NCBI GenBank assembly: GCA_964348665.1
Contig: CAYGDP010000018.1
Location: 1 to 64,000 of the forward strand
Length of the DNA: 64,000 nt
Reading direction: 5' to 3'
Source: CAYGDP01 sp964348665
Lineage (GTDB): Bacteria > Verrucomicrobiota > Verrucomicrobiia > Palsa-1439 > CAYGDP01
Position 1 is the first letter of the stretch. Each line of letters begins with the position of its first letter. Under the pieces are notes generated by a model that ran no database searches, was not told the origin of the DNA, and saw only the letters and a list, made by a program, of their open reading frames with translations. Both the position numbers and the translations under genes were made by a program. This document shows positions 63,862 to 64,000 of the stretch, piece by piece.

Positions 63862-64000
63862 TGGAAGACGCTGTAAAAAATAAAAAGCTCGGCTGGAACA
63901 TCGCTCTTGTGGCGATGGTGATCGCGCTCTACGGCTGGGCGTTGTTCGGGGCGAAATTCGAATGGGGCGCGCTTTTTTCCACGCAAGGCGCGCGTCATGC
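63861..64000 (+). CDS. PhnE-like ABC permease, 3' end cut by the window edge
   Basis: ATG at 63861 with GGAG six bases upstream. The 46 visible residues start MEDAVKNKKLGWNIALVAMV and continue into a hydrophobic helix (IALYGWALFGAKFEWGALF). This is the expected N-terminal membrane helix of a PhnE-type permease, and the position after a PhnD-like and PhnC-like gene supports it. The conserved EAA loop would lie beyond the window, so the call rests on context. Confidence 0.6.
   Translation, partial: MEDAVKNKKLGWNIALVAMVIALYGWALFGAKFEWGALFSTQGARH

Overview
The window looks like a chromosomal segment of a Gram-negative bacterium of the PVC superphylum, most likely Verrucomicrobiota. The reasons are a DUF1501 protein next to a PPC-domain protein, a fused LpxC-FabZ followed by LpxA, a large GH123/DUF4091 hydrolase, a DUF1080 protein, and giant secreted proteins that open with an arginine-rich 'LE.R..P' leader of the type known from Planctomycetes. 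This is family-level inference; no marker gene was compared computationally. There is no phage, plasmid, IS transposase or CRISPR array. What is abundant is short palindromic DNA, both between and inside genes.

Layout. 0-5.7 kb: DUF1501 (cut by the left edge), a secreted PPC protein, DUF1080 and a Tat-exported Gfo/Idh oxidoreductase. 5.8-10.8 kb: one minus-strand cluster read as tolQ-tolR-tolA-tolB-pal-tatA-tatC and then tRNA-Asp, so Tol-Pal envelope and Tat export genes lie together. 10.9-17.3 kb: glutaredoxin, ROK kinase, mannose-6-phosphate isomerase, tRNA-Leu, purC and a GH123-type hydrolase. 17.3-19.7 kb: Rieske protein plus a cytochrome b fused to two cytochrome c domains. 19.7-23.9 kb: a large PLP enzyme, a chimeric Rieske/beta-barrel pseudogene, a YHS lipoprotein, an outer-membrane barrel protein and a Cys-rich small protein. 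24-31.6 kb: a beta-helix protein, a His-rich lipoprotein, hisH, hisA, a membrane protein, a UvrD helicase and a CoA-binding protein. 31.6-37.9 kb: a Liv-type ABC importer (livK, H, M, G, F) with a Gfo/Idh enzyme at its head. 38-41.7 kb: lpxC-fabZ, lpxA, a PHP phosphatase and a zinc-ribbon membrane protein. 41.8-51.4 kb: two giant secreted proteins sharing a C-terminal module. 51.5-53.5 kb: cysE and a cysteine desulfurase. 53.6-58.2 kb: ECF sigma, anti-sigma, TonB-dependent receptor and lactonase-fold protein. 58.2-59.8 kb: archaemetzincin and a stand-alone cyclase domain. 60.0-64.0 kb: DtxR-type regulator, ferritin-like protein, outer-membrane protein and a PhnD/PhnC/PhnE-like ABC importer (cut by the right edge).

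Most interesting. (1) The 60-64 kb locus combines a metal-dependent regulator with a leaderless promoter whose -35 lies in a perfect inverted repeat, a ferritin-like protein, an outer-membrane protein behind a leader RNA that can hide its ribosome site in one of two exclusive hairpins, and a PhnDCE-type importer. I read it as a candidate metal or metal-chelate homeostasis system. (2) Palindromic elements sit in frame inside at least five coding genes (GH123, hisA, uvrD, lpxC-fabZ, PhnC-like), similar in logic to Rickettsia palindromic elements. Three intergenic hairpins have arms built of tandem octamers. (3) LivG carries a hydrophobic insertion of about 90-100 residues between Walker A and the Q-loop. 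(4) A Rieske N-terminus is fused out of frame to a beta-barrel C-terminus.
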